Assembly: GCF_028689785.1 (NCBI RefSeq)
Contig: NZ_JAQVCN010000014.1
Span: 1 to 64,000, forward strand
Direction of reading: 5' to 3'
DNA from: Zoogloea sp.
GTDB taxonomy: Bacteria > Pseudomonadota > Gammaproteobacteria > Burkholderiales > Rhodocyclaceae
DNA: 64,000 nt
The notes under the pieces are model-generated. The model was not told where the DNA came from. It was given only the letters and a program-made list of their open reading frames with translations, and ran no database searches. Both the position numbers and the translations under genes were made by a program. Positions 1 through 10,190 of the stretch are shown piece after piece (the stretch's first letter is position 1; each line of letters opens with the position of its first letter).

Positions 1-2
1 CC

Positions 3-212
3 TACGGCTGCATGATGAGAAAGGACGACCCGGGTTTCAAAAAGCTCGTCGATGCCGCCATCGCCAAAACCATGACCTCCGGCGAAGCCGAGGCCATCTA
101 CAAGAAGTGGTTCACCCAGCCCATCCCCCCCAAGGGCCTGAACCTCAACTTCCCCCCCTCCGACGCCATGCTCAAGCTGTTCAAGGCGCCCAACGACAAG
201 GCCTTCGAATAA
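3..212 (+). CDS. gltI: Glutamate/aspartate ABC transporter, periplasmic binding protein (C-terminal part)
   Basis: Last 69 codons of a periplasmic acidic amino-acid binding protein; the window opens inside the gene and the first whole codon is at base 3. The visible tail (YGCMMRKDDPGFKKL, then SGEAEAIYKKWF, PIPPKGLNLNF and LFKAPNDKAFE) matches the end of E. coli GltI almost motif for motif. The protein would bind Glu/Asp in the periplasm and hand it to GltJK. A porin and an asparaginase gene lie between it and gltJKL, so the usual gltIJKL order is split. A small hairpin (GCGCAT/ATGCGC, 213-229) follows the stop but has no T-run. Confidence 0.92.
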   Translation, partial: YGCMMRKDDPGFKKLVDAAIAKTMTSGEAEAIYKKWFTQPIPPKGLNLNFPPSDAMLKLFKAPNDKAFE

Positions 213-275
213 GCGCATCGCTCATGCGCCCCCTCCCCCAACCCCTCCCCCCACTTGCACGAGACCAATAAAGTC

Positions 276-1355
276 ATGAAGACCGCTCAGCACCTCAGCC
301 TGGCTGCCGCAGCCACCCTCTCCGCCTTGGCCAGCCTGCCGGCCCAGGCCACCGACGTGGTGGTGTATGGCCGCCTCAACGCCACCTTCGAGAACGTTCG
401 TGTCGAAGACGGCCACTCCCGCAACGTCGTTAATGACAACGCCTCGCGCATCGGCTTTCGCGGCACCGAAGACCTGGGCGGCGGCAACGCCGTGATCTTC
501 CAGATCGAGAGCCGCATCCGTGTGGACGGCAGCGACTCCGGCACCACCCTGGCGACCCGCGACAGCTGGGTCGGCCTGCGCACCCCCCAGGGCACCCTGC
601 GCCTGGGCCGCACCCTGGGCCCGATCTACTACGCCACCTATGACCACATCAGCATGCACAACCACGATTCCGGCTACTCGTCGGACGCGCTGCTGTCGTC
701 GGCCATCCTCGGCAACTCCAATGCCGCCGGCGGGCGCATGAACAACACCATCTGGTACACCAGCCCGAAGATCGCCGACTTCACCCTGGAGGCCGCCTAC
801 GCCCTGCTCGACGAGGCCCCGGTCGCCAGTGGCTCCAAGCGCACCCCCCACCACCTGGGCCTGGTGGCCAACTACGACCGCGGCCCCCTGCACGCCGCCG
901 TCAGCTACGCCTCCACCCAGAACACCACCGACCTGGACAGCGCCGCGCCGATCCGCTTCAACAACGACCGCGCCGTGACCGCCGGCGGCTCCTACAACTT
1001 CGGCCCGCTGGTGGTCGGTGCCCTCTACGAGCGCTCCAAGCGCAGCACCCTCACCGAAGACCTGACCCGCAACTACTGTCGTGTGGCCCTGATGGCCCCG
1101 GTGGGCGCCCACGAGTTCCACCTCAACGTGGGCATGGCCGGCGACTACAGTGGAACCAACGACACCGCCGGCAAGCAGTACACCGTCGCCTACAACTACA
1201 ACCTGTCCAAGCGCAGCAAGCTGTACGCCTACTACACCAAGATCGACAACGACAGTGCCCGCAGCGCCGGCGGCGGCGGTGCTTACAGCTTCCTCGGCTC
1301 CCCGGCCGGGCTGGACATCAGCTCCGTCGCCCTCGGCATCCGCCACAACTTCTGA
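276..1355 (+). CDS. Outer-membrane general porin, Gram-negative beta-barrel type
   Basis: A 359-residue precursor of the trimeric porin family usual in Betaproteobacteria, allowing passive diffusion across the outer membrane. ATG at 276 is preferred to the in-frame TTG at 255 because a classical signal peptide follows it directly (cleavage after AQA near residue 25) and the mature protein begins with the family's first strand, VVVYGRL. The body is rich in Gly, Tyr and Asn, carries typical turns such as GFRGTEDLGGG, and ends in the terminal Phe needed for barrel assembly (IRHNF). Its place between gltI and an asparaginase gene suggests it serves uptake of acidic amino acids or their amides; selectivity cannot be read from the sequence. 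Confidence 0.9.
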   Translation: MKTAQHLSLAAAATLSALASLPAQATDVVVYGRLNATFENVRVEDGHSRNVVNDNASRIGFRGTEDLGGGNAVIFQIESRIRVDGSDSGTTLATRDSWVGLRTPQGTLRLGRTLGPIYYATYDHISMHNHDSGYSSDALLSSAILGNSNAAGGRMNNTIWYTSPKIADFTLEAAYALLDEAPVASGSKRTPHHLGLVANYDRGPLHAAVSYASTQNTTDLDSAAPIRFNNDRAVTAGGSYNFGPLVVGALYERSKRSTLTEDLTRNYCRVALMAPVGAHEFHLNVGMAGDYSGTNDTAGKQYTVAYNYNLSKRSKLYAYYTKIDNDSARSAGGGGAYSFLGSPAGLDISSVALGIRHNF

Positions 1356-2468
<1,113 letters not shown>

Positions 2469-2506
2469 TCGGGCCGGGGGCGGGTCAGGCACCCTGGCCC
2501 GCCCCC

Positions 2507-2594
2507 TGTGGGGTCGAATTCATTCGACCTCCGCACACAGATCCCGCGACAGCCCCCTGATTGGCGTCCGAGGTCGAATGAATTCGACCCCACA
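2507..2594. repeat. Palindromic repeat doublet, copy 1 (REP/REPIN-like)
   Basis: Two perfectly inverted 24-bp arms (2507-2530 and 2571-2594) flank a 40-bp spacer. Each arm starts TGTGGGGTCGAATT and ends CATTCGACCT, and is itself a near-palindrome (GTCGAAT/ATTCGAC). It lies between ansB and gltJ. A second doublet lies at 4851-4935 and a decayed half at 9587-9632. No T-run follows, so it is not a standard terminator, although the hairpin may stabilise or punctuate the operon mRNA. Confidence 0.85.
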
Positions 2595-2633
2595 GATCGA
2601 TCCACCAGGATCACCGCTCCGAAAGGAACAAGC

Positions 2634-3374
2634 ATGAGTTACCAATGGAACTGGGGCATCTTCCTGAGCCCCGCCGCCTCCGGTGACGGCACCTACCTGA
2701 GCTGGATGCTCTCCGGCCTGCAGACCACCATCCTGCTGTCCCTGTCGGCCTGGGTCATCGCCCTGGCACTGGGCAGCCTGATGGGCGTCTTGCGCACCGT
2801 GCCGGGCAAATGGCTGTCCGGGCTGGCCGCCACCTATGTGGAGGTTTTCCGCAACATCCCGCTGTTGGTGCAGCTCTTCATCTGGTACTTCGTATTGCCC
2901 GAAGTGCTGCCCTTCGGCCTCGGCGAACGTTTCAAGCAGGATCTCGACCCCGTCACCCAGCAGTTCGTGTCGGCCATGGTGTGCCTGGGCTTCTTCACCT
3001 CCGCCCGCGTCTGTGAACAGGTGCGCTCGGGCATCAACGCCCTGCCTCGCGGCCAGAAGAACGCCGGCCTCGCCCTGGGCTTCACCCTGCCCCAGACATA
3101 CCGCTACGTGCTCCTGCCCATGGCCTTCCGCCTGGTGGTGCCGCCGCTGACCTCCGAGTTCCTCAACATCTTCAAGAACTCCGCGGTGTGCTCCACCATC
3201 GGCCTGCTCGAACTCGCCGCCCAGGGCCGCCAGCTCGTGGATTACACCGCCCAGCCCTACGAATCCTTCATCGCCGTGACTGCCCTCTACCTGCTCATCA
3301 ATGTGGTGGTCATGACCCTCATGCGGCACGTGGAAAACAAGACCCGCGTGCCCGGCTATCTGGGAGGTAAGTGA
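2634..3374 (+). CDS. gltJ: Glutamate/aspartate ABC transporter permease GltJ
   Basis: 246-residue inner-membrane permease of the polar amino-acid family. ATG at 2634 is chosen because GAAAGGA lies just upstream and the product starts [10 protein letters not shown], as in GltJ proteins; the frame stays open upstream only through the palindromic repeat. Several hydrophobic helices are visible (for example [19 protein letters not shown]), as is the [13 protein letters not shown] stretch near the start of the BPD_transp_1 domain. The ATPase-coupling EAA-type loop is recognisable around [18 protein letters not shown]. It should form a heterodimer with GltK, whose ATG follows the stop by one base. 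Confidence 0.93.
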   Translation: MSYQWNWGIFLSPAASGDGTYLSWMLSGLQTTILLSLSAWVIALALGSLMGVLRTVPGKWLSGLAATYVEVFRNIPLLVQLFIWYFVLPEVLPFGLGERFKQDLDPVTQQFVSAMVCLGFFTSARVCEQVRSGINALPRGQKNAGLALGFTLPQTYRYVLLPMAFRLVVPPLTSEFLNIFKNSAVCSTIGLLELAAQGRQLVDYTAQPYESFIAVTALYLLINVVVMTLMRHVENKTRVPGYLGGK

Positions 3375-3375
3375 C

Positions 3376-4065
3376 ATGCATGACTTCGACTGGTCCTCGA
3401 TCCCCGGCGCACTGCCTTTTCTGTGGGAGGGCATGAAGGTGTCCCTGGAGATCACCGCCATCGCCGTCGTTTTCGGCATTCTGTGGGGCACTGCCCTGGC
3501 CATGATGCGGCTGTCTCCGGTGAAGCCTCTGGCGATGTTTGCTGCCGGCTATGTGAACCTTTTCCGGGCCATTCCGCTGGTGATGGTGCTGCTGTGGTTC
3601 TTCCTGATCGTGCCCCAGGTGCTGCGCGGCGCCTTCAACCTCGACCCCAACACCGACGTGCGCCTCACCTCGGCCATGATCGGCTTCGCCCTGTTCGAGT
3701 CGGCCTACTACTCCGAGATCATCCGCGCCGGCATCCAGTCCGTGCCCAAGGGCCAGGTCTCCGCCGCCTCGGCCCTGGGCATGAGCTACGCCCAGGCCAT
3801 GCGCCTGGTGGTGCTGCCCCAGGCCTTCCGCAACATGGTCCCGCTGCTCCTCACCCAGGCCATCGTGCTCTTCCAGGACACCTCCCTGGTCTATGTCTCG
3901 GCCCTGGCCGACTTCTTCGGCGCCGCCTACAAGGTAGGTGACCGGGACGGCCGCCTGGTCGAGCTGCTGCTCTTTGCCGGTGCCGTGTATTTCGCCATCT
4001 GCTTCGCGGCCTCCCAACTGGTGCGCCGCTACCAAAAGAAACTCAACGCCCACGTGGCGCACTGA
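3376..4065 (+). CDS. gltK: Glutamate/aspartate ABC transporter permease GltK
   Basis: 229-residue partner permease. The EAA-type loop is clear ([20 protein letters not shown]), preceded by [15 protein letters not shown], the conserved helix seen in GltK and GlnP. It begins one base after the gltJ stop and ends 15 bp before gltL with a ribosome-binding site (AGGAG) in between, so the three are one transcription unit. Together with GltJ it forms the membrane channel for glutamate/aspartate import. Confidence 0.93.
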   Translation: MHDFDWSSIPGALPFLWEGMKVSLEITAIAVVFGILWGTALAMMRLSPVKPLAMFAAGYVNLFRAIPLVMVLLWFFLIVPQVLRGAFNLDPNTDVRLTSAMIGFALFESAYYSEIIRAGIQSVPKGQVSAASALGMSYAQAMRLVVLPQAFRNMVPLLLTQAIVLFQDTSLVYVSALADFFGAAYKVGDRDGRLVELLLFAGAVYFAICFAASQLVRRYQKKLNAHVAH

Positions 4066-4080
4066 CCTCAGGAGCCCGAC

Positions 4081-4809
4081 ATGATCTCCATCGACAACGT
4101 TTCCAAGCACTACGGCAGCTTCCAGGTTCTCACCGATTGCACCACGCAGGTGAAGAAGGGCGAAGTGATCGTCGTCTGCGGCCCCTCGGGCAGCGGCAAA
4201 TCCACCCTCATCAAGTGCGTCAATGGCCTGGAACCCTTCCAGGCCGGCACCATCACCGTCAATGGCGTGTCGGTGGGCGACCCGAAGACCAACCTGTCCA
4301 AGCTGCGCAGCCACGTCGGCATGGTCTTCCAGCACTTCGAACTCTTCCCCCACATGAGCATCACCGACAACCTCACCATCGCCCAGGAGAAGGTGCTCGG
4401 CCGCAACAAGGACGAAGCCCGCGACAAGGGCCTCAAGCTCCTCGACCGGGTCGGCCTCAAGGCCCACGCCGCCAAGTTCCCCGGCCAGCTCTCCGGCGGC
4501 CAGCAGCAGCGTGTCGCCATCGCCCGCGCCCTGGCCATGGACCCTATCTGCATGCTCTTCGACGAGCCCACCTCCGCCCTCGACCCGGAGATGATCAACG
4601 AGGTGCTCGACGTGATGGTCGAACTCGCCCAGGAGGGCATGACCATGATGTGCGTCACCCACGAGATGGGCTTCGCCCGCAAGGTCGCCAACCGGGTGAT
4701 CTTCATGGACAAGGGGCAGATCGTCGAGGACGACAGCAAGGACGCCTTCTTCGGGGCTCCACGCTCCGAGCGGGCACGCCAGTTCCTGGCCAAGATCCTG
4801 CAGCACTGA
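4081..4809 (+). CDS. gltL: Glutamate/aspartate ABC transporter ATPase GltL
   Basis: 242-residue ATP-binding subunit. Walker A is GPSGSGKST, the signature is LSGGQQQRVAIARAL, Walker B is CMLFDEPTSALD, and the switch His is in VTHEMGFAR. The length and the FFGAPRSERARQFL tail are typical of polar amino-acid ATPases (GltL/GlnQ). Last gene of the transport unit. A palindromic doublet lies between its stop and the sensor kinase gene, so expression of the regulators may be uncoupled from the transporter. Confidence 0.94.
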   Translation: MISIDNVSKHYGSFQVLTDCTTQVKKGEVIVVCGPSGSGKSTLIKCVNGLEPFQAGTITVNGVSVGDPKTNLSKLRSHVGMVFQHFELFPHMSITDNLTIAQEKVLGRNKDEARDKGLKLLDRVGLKAHAAKFPGQLSGGQQQRVAIARALAMDPICMLFDEPTSALDPEMINEVLDVMVELAQEGMTMMCVTHEMGFARKVANRVIFMDKGQIVEDDSKDAFFGAPRSERARQFLAKILQH

Positions 4810-4850
4810 GACGATGTGTGCGTGGGGTCAGGCCGGCCAGCGGACGGACG

Positions 4851-4935
4851 GTGGGGTCGAGTGCCTTCGACCTCGGACTCTGGCCAGGGGTCTGTCTGTG
4901 ATCAACGTGGGGAGGTCGAATGAACTCGACCCCAC
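4851..4935. repeat. Palindromic repeat doublet, copy 2 (REP/REPIN-like)
   Basis: Arms 4851-4873 (begins GTGGGGTCGAGTGCC) and 4913-4935 (ends ACTCGACCCCAC) are inverted with 2 mismatches in 23, around a 39-bp spacer. The spacer part next to the left arm (CGGACTCTGGCCAGGGG) is related, in inverted orientation, to the right part of the copy 1 spacer, so the two doublets face opposite ways. It sits between gltL and the sensor kinase gene. Confidence 0.82.
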
Positions 4936-4977
4936 GAAAAGGCCCACCCCACCCCTTTTTATGCAAGCCACCGCCGT

Positions 4978-6945
4978 GTGATCACCCCTAACACCATGTC
5001 CGAGCCCGCCGCAGCCCCTTCAGCCCCCGCCGCCGCCCAAGCCCCCGTCGGCGGCACGGGGCTGCCGCCGTCCCGCTCCCTGTCGCCCAATCCCTTCATC
5101 GTCGCGGCCATTCTGCTGGTGATCGGGTTGATCGGCTTCGGCGGCTACCGGGCCAGCGAATACCAGGGCATGCAGACCCTGCGCACCGACGCGGGCCACC
5201 GACTCGACCTGTTTGCCGCGGCGGTGGACGGCATCGTCAATCGCTATGCCCACATCCCGGCCACCATCCAGCTCAACGAAGAGGTGCTGGGCGTGATGCA
5301 GCGCAAGCCGGGGCCGGCCAGCATCGTTGCGGCCAACCGTTTTCTGCAGCGCCTCAACGGCCACATCGGCAGCATCGCCATCTTTGTGGTGAACGAGCGC
5401 GGCATCGTCATCGCCTCCAGCAACTGGAACGACCCGGACAACAGCTTCGTCGGTGAGGATCTATCCTTTCGCACCTACTTCCTTGAGGGCCTGGCCGGGC
5501 GGGTCGGGCGGCACTTCGCCATCGGCATCACCCGGGGCGAGCCGGGCTACTTCGTCTCCCACCCCATCCGCCAGGGCAACCGGGTGGTGGGGGTGGCAGT
5601 GATCAAGATCAGCCTGGCCCAGCTCGAATCCGCCTGGGATCTCCTCGGCGCCCCGGCCCTGATCGCCGACGGCAACGGCGTGGTGATCCTCTCCTCGGTG
5701 CCTGAGTGGCGCTACACCGCCCTGTCGCCGCTGCCCATCGACACCCGGGTGGAGATCAAGATGAACCGGCTGTACAACGACGGCCCCATCGGCGACTTCC
5801 CGGTCAGTGTCGACTCCGACCCCGGCCACGAGGGCCAGATCGTGCACATGAACCTGCGAGCCCCGTCCTCCAGCAGCCCGCGCCCCCGCAGCCATGCCGA
5901 AGTGGCCGGCAGCTATCTGGTGCATGGGCGCGGACTCAAGGACGTGGGCTGGCGCCTGCTGATCTTCTCGGACCTGCGCCCGGTGCGTGCCCAAGCCTTC
6001 GGGCACGGCGCCCTGGCGGCGATAGCCACTGGCTTCGTGCTGCTCCTGCTGCTGGTGGTAGCCCAGCGCCGCCGCATCATCCGCCAGAAGCTGGAAGCCA
6101 AGGAACTGCTGGTGCAGGCCAATGCCCAGCTCGAAAGCAAGGTGGCCCGCCGCACCAAGGCCCTCACCGACACCAACGCCCGCCTGCGCAAGGAGGTGGC
6201 CGAACGCCAGCAGGCCGAGCAGACCCTGCGCGCCGCCCAGAACGAACTGGTGCAGGCGGCCAAGCTTGCCGTGCTCGGCCAGCTGGCCGCCGGCATCACC
6301 CACGAACTGGCCCAGCCCCTCGGTGCCATGCGCACCCTATCGGGCAATGCCGTGGAGTTCATGAAGCGCGGCAACCTGGCCACCGTCGAGCAGAACCTGG
6401 GCATCATCGCCCGCCTGGCCGACCAGATGGGGCGCATCATCACCCCGCTCAAGACCTTCGCCCGCAAATCGCCGGCCATCCCGGCCCCTACCGACGTGGC
6501 CCACGCCGTAGGAGCGGCCCTGTTCCTGCTCGACCAGCGCCTGAGCAAGTCGGGGGTCACCGTGGACAATCGCTGCGAAGCCGAACAGGCCATTGCCTGG
6601 TGTGACCAGAACCGCCTGGAGCAGGTGCTCATCAACCTGATCCGCAACGCCGCCGACGCCATGGCCGACAGCGAACACAAAACGCTCACCATCGAAGCCA
6701 CCCCGGGCGCCGACGGCAGCCTGGAGCTGAGCATTGCCGACACCGGCTGCGGCCTGCCCGATGCCGGCGCCCTCTTCGAACCTTTCTTCACCACCAAGCC
6801 CGCCGGCGAAGGCCTCGGCCTGGGGCTCGCCATCTCCCGCGACATCGTGCGCGAGTTCGGCGGCGATCTGCACGCCGAGAACCGCCCCGAAGGTGGAGCG
6901 CGCTTCATCCTGAACCTGCCTGCCGCACCGAAAGAACAGCCATGA
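4978..6945 (+). CDS. Two-component sensor histidine kinase, DctB/AauS family
   Basis: 655-residue membrane kinase. TM1 is about residues 39-57 and TM2 about 343-365; the roughly 280-residue periplasmic part between them has the size of the double-PDC (Cache) sensor of DctB. A coiled linker follows, then the phospho-acceptor box GITHELAQPLGAMR with His at about 442, an N box NLIRNAADAM, the G1 motif DTGCGL and EGLGLGLAIS. GTG 4978 is the longest start; ATG 4996 is equally possible and neither has a clear ribosome-binding site. Its stop overlaps the regulator start (ATGA). Beside gltIJKL and ansB it most likely senses acidic amino acids, as AauS does in Pseudomonas. Confidence 0.85.
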   Translation: MITPNTMSEPAAAPSAPAAAQAPVGGTGLPPSRSLSPNPFIVAAILLVIGLIGFGGYRASEYQGMQTLRTDAGHRLDLFAAAVDGIVNRYAHIPATIQLNEEVLGVMQRKPGPASIVAANRFLQRLNGHIGSIAIFVVNERGIVIASSNWNDPDNSFVGEDLSFRTYFLEGLAGRVGRHFAIGITRGEPGYFVSHPIRQGNRVVGVAVIKISLAQLESAWDLLGAPALIADGNGVVILSSVPEWRYTALSPLPIDTRVEIKMNRLYNDGPIGDFPVSVDSDPGHEGQIVHMNLRAPSSSSPRPRSHAEVAGSYLVHGRGLKDVGWRLLIFSDLRPVRAQAFGHGALAAIATGFVLLLLLVVAQRRRIIRQKLEAKELLVQANAQLESKVARRTKALTDTNARLRKEVAERQQAEQTLRAAQNELVQAAKLAVLGQLAAGITHELAQPLGAMRTLSGNAVEFMKRGNLATVEQNLGIIARLADQMGRIITPLKTFARKSPAIPAPTDVAHAVGAALFLLDQRLSKSGVTVDNRCEAEQAIAWCDQNRLEQVLINLIRNAADAMADSEHKTLTIEATPGADGSLELSIADTGCGLPDAGALFEPFFTTKPAGEGLGLGLAISRDIVREFGGDLHAENRPEGGARFILNLPAAPKEQP

Positions 6946-8279
6946 GCCCCGAACTCCGCGCCCTCATCATCGAAGACGACCCCGACGTGCGCCTGGGCTG
7001 CGAGCAGGCCATGATGCTGGCCGACATCCCCGTGGAGGGCATCGGCTCGGCCGAAGAAGGCCTGCAGCGCCTCAAACCGGGCTTTCCCGGTGTGGTGGTC
7101 ACCGACATGCGCCTGCCCAAGGCCGACGGCATGGAGGTGCTGCACCGCTGCCAGGCCATGGATTCCGATCTGCCGGTGATCATCATCACCGGCCACGGCG
7201 ACGTGACCCTGGCCGTGGAAGCCATGCGCAGCGGCGCCTACGACTTCATCCAGAAACCCTTCTCGCCGGAGCTGCTGGTAGACGTGGTGCGCCGCGCCCT
7301 GGAAAAGCGCGCCCTGACCCTGGAAGTGCTCGACCTTCGCCGTCGCCTGGAACAGCGCGAAGGCGCCGAGGCCAAGCTCATCGGCCGCTCCCCTCAAATG
7401 GCCCGGGTGCGCCAGCTGGTCACCGACGTGGCCGGCACCAGCGTGGATGTACTGGTGCGTGGTGAGACCGGCACCGGCAAGGAGCTCATTGCCCAGTGCC
7501 TGCACGAACTCTCCCGGCGCAAGGACGGCCCCCTGGTGGCCCTCAACTGCGGCGGCCTGCCCGACAACCTGCTCGACAGCGAACTCTTCGGCCACGAGGC
7601 CGGCGCTTTCACCGGCGCCCAGAAGCGGCGCATCGGCAAGATCGAGTACGCCAACAAGGGCACCCTCTTTCTGGACGAGCTGGAAAGCATGCCCATGGGC
7701 GTGCAGATCAAGCTGCTGCGGGTACTTCAGGAGCGCGTCGTGGAACGCCTGGGCTCCAACCAGCAGCTGCCGGTGGATTGCCGGGTGGTCGCCGCCACCA
7801 AGGACGACCTGAAGGACCGGGCCGAGCGCCAGACCTTCCGCGCCGACCTGTACTACCGCCTCAACGTGGTGACCATCGACCTGCCCCCCCTGCGGGAACG
7901 CCGCGAGGATATCCCCATGCTGCTGGAGCACTTCCTGCTGCAGGCCGCCCGCCGCCACGACCGCCCCCTGCCCACGGTGCCGCCGGAGCAGATGCGCAAG
8001 CTCATGGCCCACACCTGGCCCGGCAACGTGCGGGAGCTGCGCAACGTGGCCGACTGCATCGTGCTGGGGGTGGGCAAGGATCTGCTGGGCACCGCCGACG
8101 GCGACACCCCGCCGGCCTCCCTGGCCGAGTCGGTGGAGAGCTTTGAACGCAGCCTCATCGCCGCCGAGCTGCGCCGCCACGGCGGCAGCCTGGCCCGTAG
8201 CGCCGAAGCCCTGCGCATCCCCAAGACCACCCTCCACGACAAAATCCGCAAATACGGGCTGCAGGGAGGCGAGAGCTGA
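6942..8279 (+). CDS. Sigma-54-dependent response regulator, DctD/AauR family
   Basis: 445 residues in the NtrC architecture. The receiver domain has the acidic pocket EDD at 11-13 and the phospho-acceptor Asp55 in VVVTDMRLPK. The AAA+ domain has Walker A GETGTGKE, the sigma-54 contact loop GAFTGA, and the family motif WPGNVREL. A Fis-type helix-turn-helix ends the chain (SLARSAEALRIPKTTLHDKI). It overlaps the kinase gene by 4 bp. It would activate sigma-54 promoters of the glt/ans genes; the expected target promoter ahead of gltI lies outside this window. Confidence 0.88.
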   Translation: MSPELRALIIEDDPDVRLGCEQAMMLADIPVEGIGSAEEGLQRLKPGFPGVVVTDMRLPKADGMEVLHRCQAMDSDLPVIIITGHGDVTLAVEAMRSGAYDFIQKPFSPELLVDVVRRALEKRALTLEVLDLRRRLEQREGAEAKLIGRSPQMARVRQLVTDVAGTSVDVLVRGETGTGKELIAQCLHELSRRKDGPLVALNCGGLPDNLLDSELFGHEAGAFTGAQKRRIGKIEYANKGTLFLDELESMPMGVQIKLLRVLQERVVERLGSNQQLPVDCRVVAATKDDLKDRAERQTFRADLYYRLNVVTIDLPPLRERREDIPMLLEHFLLQAARRHDRPLPTVPPEQMRKLMAHTWPGNVRELRNVADCIVLGVGKDLLGTADGDTPPASLAESVESFERSLIAAELRRHGGSLARSAEALRIPKTTLHDKIRKYGLQGGES

Positions 8280-8405
8280 GACATTTAGCACAACAGCATG
8301 CGCACTGAGACATAGCGCACATTGCACCGCAACATCCGATCACAGCAGTTAGCTTTCCCATACTTCATACTGCCGCCATCAACAAATGCGATGAGGGCAT
8401 AAGCA

Positions 8406-9539
8406 ATGAAGAGGGCGACGCGGCGGCTGCTCGGCGGCCTGTTGGCAAGCAGCGTGCTGATATGGGGCACGGCACGCGCCGAGACGGTGATCATCGGCCA
8501 GTGCGCGCCCCTCTCCGGCAGCCTGGCCTCCACCGGCGAGGCCATGGCCCTGGGGGTGCGCATCGCCATTGACGCCGCCAACGCCGCCGGTGGCGTCAAT
8601 GGCCACACCCTCAAGCACGTGCTCAAGGATGACGGCTACCAGACCGCCGAAACCCTGCGCCTGACCCAGGAACTCATCCGCAAGGACAAGGCCGCCGCGC
8701 TGATCGGCTATGCCGGCACCGGCAACATCGCCGAACTGCTCAAGCAGGGCGTACTCTCCGGCGGCGGCATCGCCCTGGTGGCGCCCTACACCGGCGGCGA
8801 ACCCCTGCGCACCCCCTTCAACCCCTGGATCTTCCACATCCGCGCCAGCTACGGCGACGAAACCGAGGCCATGGTGCGCCAGTTTGTCGGCACCGGCCTT
8901 AGCCGCATCGCCGTGTTCCACCAGAACGACCCCTTCGGCCAGGCCGGCCTGGCCGGCGTCGAAAAGGCCCTGGCCCGCCACGGCATGAAGGTCGTCAGCA
9001 AGGGCAGCTACGAGAAGAACACCGAAGACGTGGCCCGGGCCGTCGAGGACATCGCCCGCGGCGTACCCCAAGCCGTGATCATGATCGGCGTGGTTCGCCC
9101 CACCGCCGCCTTCGTCAAGGCCTACCAGACCGCCCACCCGGGCACCCAGCTCTTCAGCATCTCGGTGGTCAACGGCCGCGAACTGCACCAGCTGGCCGGC
9201 GGCGACGCCGCCCGGGGCGTCGGCATCACCCAGGTCATGCCCTCCCCCTTCAGCGGCGTCAGCCGCATCGCCCGCGACTACCACCAGGCCCTCAAACGCT
9301 TCGCCCCCGAAGACACCCCTTCCTACACCAGCTTCGAGGAATACGTCGGCGCCCGCGTCCTGATTGAGGCGATCCGCCGCAGCAAAGGCACCCCCACCCC
9401 GGCGGCGGTGATGCAGTCGCTGGAGAACCTGGATCTGGACCTGGGGGGATTCAAGCTGCGCTTCAACCCGGGGGAACGGGTGGGATCACGCTATGTGGAG
9501 GTGACGTTGGTGGGGAGGGATGGGAATCATGTGCGGTGA
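8406..9539 (+). CDS. Periplasmic binding protein, branched-chain amino-acid type (Peripla_BP_6)
   Basis: 377 residues. A signal peptide ends in GTARA near residue 25. The mature chain opens with VIIGQCAPLSGSLASTGEAM, the type I periplasmic-binding fold of Liv-like proteins, followed by AANAAGGVNGHTLKHVLKDDGY. No permease or ATPase genes are next to it, so it is an orphan binding protein. It may supply a distant transporter or act as a ligand sensor. The 126-bp gap from the response regulator shows nothing I can identify beyond an AT-richer stretch. Confidence 0.78.
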   Translation: MKRATRRLLGGLLASSVLIWGTARAETVIIGQCAPLSGSLASTGEAMALGVRIAIDAANAAGGVNGHTLKHVLKDDGYQTAETLRLTQELIRKDKAAALIGYAGTGNIAELLKQGVLSGGGIALVAPYTGGEPLRTPFNPWIFHIRASYGDETEAMVRQFVGTGLSRIAVFHQNDPFGQAGLAGVEKALARHGMKVVSKGSYEKNTEDVARAVEDIARGVPQAVIMIGVVRPTAAFVKAYQTAHPGTQLFSISVVNGRELHQLAGGDAARGVGITQVMPSPFSGVSRIARDYHQALKRFAPEDTPSYTSFEEYVGARVLIEAIRRSKGTPTPAAVMQSLENLDLDLGGFKLRFNPGERVGSRYVEVTLVGRDGNHVR

Positions 9540-9586
9540 GGGGTGGCCGGGCCAAAACGCGTGACGCGAGCCGAGACGGTGCGCTT

Positions 9587-9632
9587 GTGTGGGTTGGAAT
9601 TCAATCGACCTTGGACTCCCGGCCACCGACTT
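9587..9632. repeat. Degenerate half copy of the palindromic repeat
   Basis: GTGTGGGTTGGAATTCAATC followed by GACCTTGGACTCCCGGCCA resembles the left arm plus adjoining spacer of copy 2 (CGACCTCGGACTCTGGCCA) with scattered changes. No inverted partner is present. It marks the 3' flank of the orphan binding-protein gene. Confidence 0.5.
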
Positions 9633-9640
9633 GCTCATGA

Positions 9641-9656
9641 TTCAACGATCGTTGAA
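9641..9656. repeat. Perfect 16-bp palindrome
   Basis: TTCAACGATCGTTGAA is exactly self-complementary. It lies in the 280-bp non-coding stretch between the binding-protein gene and the small membrane-protein gene, next to the decayed repeat. It could be a regulator site, but nothing in the sequence names the regulator. Confidence 0.45.
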
Positions 9657-9819
9657 CCTGGCAGCATCCTGCGTCAACCAGAACCATGCCGCCCTGCTGC
9701 TTTACCCGACACCGGGGTTTCAGCCATATAAAATCAAGAAACGGACGGACAAACGCGGAAGCCGGCCCCATTGATTATGCTATTTTCGCTTAATTGAAAT
9801 AGCATTTTTGCAAAGAGAG

Positions 9820-10173
9820 ATGTTCCGCACGATTCTTCTGTTTTCTGCAGGGTTTGGGTTCGGCAATGCGCTTTTGCTGAGCGCTCTGCGCGAGTTTGGC
9901 AAGCATGAAATATGGAGTTTTGCCGGTCTTTCTGTCCTGGTGTCAGGTTTCGTTGGCTTCGCGTTCGGTTTCTCCTTTGACCGGCCAACCAGTTCCCTGC
10001 TAGTACGCAGCGTATTCGTAGCGATCGCTGTGTGGTACCTCTGGAGCCTCTTGCTGACCTACGGAATGGCATTGATCGGATTGCCGGCAATCGCCGTTGT
10101 CGTCATCACGCTCTTCGCCGGCCGGCTCCTCGGAGACCGCCTTACGTCAAGGCCTTGCGCTTTTTCCTCGTAG
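9820..10173 (+). CDS. Small membrane protein of unknown function
   Basis: 117 residues. I do not recognise the family. The chain is almost entirely hydrophobic with four likely helices (ILLFSAGFGFGNALLLSAL; FAGLSVLVSGFVGFAFGF; SVFVAIAVWYLWSLLLTYGM; IGLPAIAVVVITLFAG). ATG 9820 is preferred; TTG 9808 is in frame but without a better ribosome-binding site, and AAAGAGAG abuts the ATG. Base composition is clearly less G+C-rich than in the housekeeping genes around, a trait shared with the next three genes. Confidence 0.5.
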   Translation: MFRTILLFSAGFGFGNALLLSALREFGKHEIWSFAGLSVLVSGFVGFAFGFSFDRPTSSLLVRSVFVAIAVWYLWSLLLTYGMALIGLPAIAVVVITLFAGRLLGDRLTSRPCAFSS

Positions 10174-10190
10174 TTTTCTGCCTGAATACG

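Noticed and set aside
213-229. A terminator between gltI and the porin gene
   Set aside because: The stem is only 6 bp and no T-run follows.
5913-8327. An 804-codon minus-strand frame opposite the sensor kinase and regulator
   Set aside because: Antisense shadow; it crosses two well-supported genes and has no recognisable domain.
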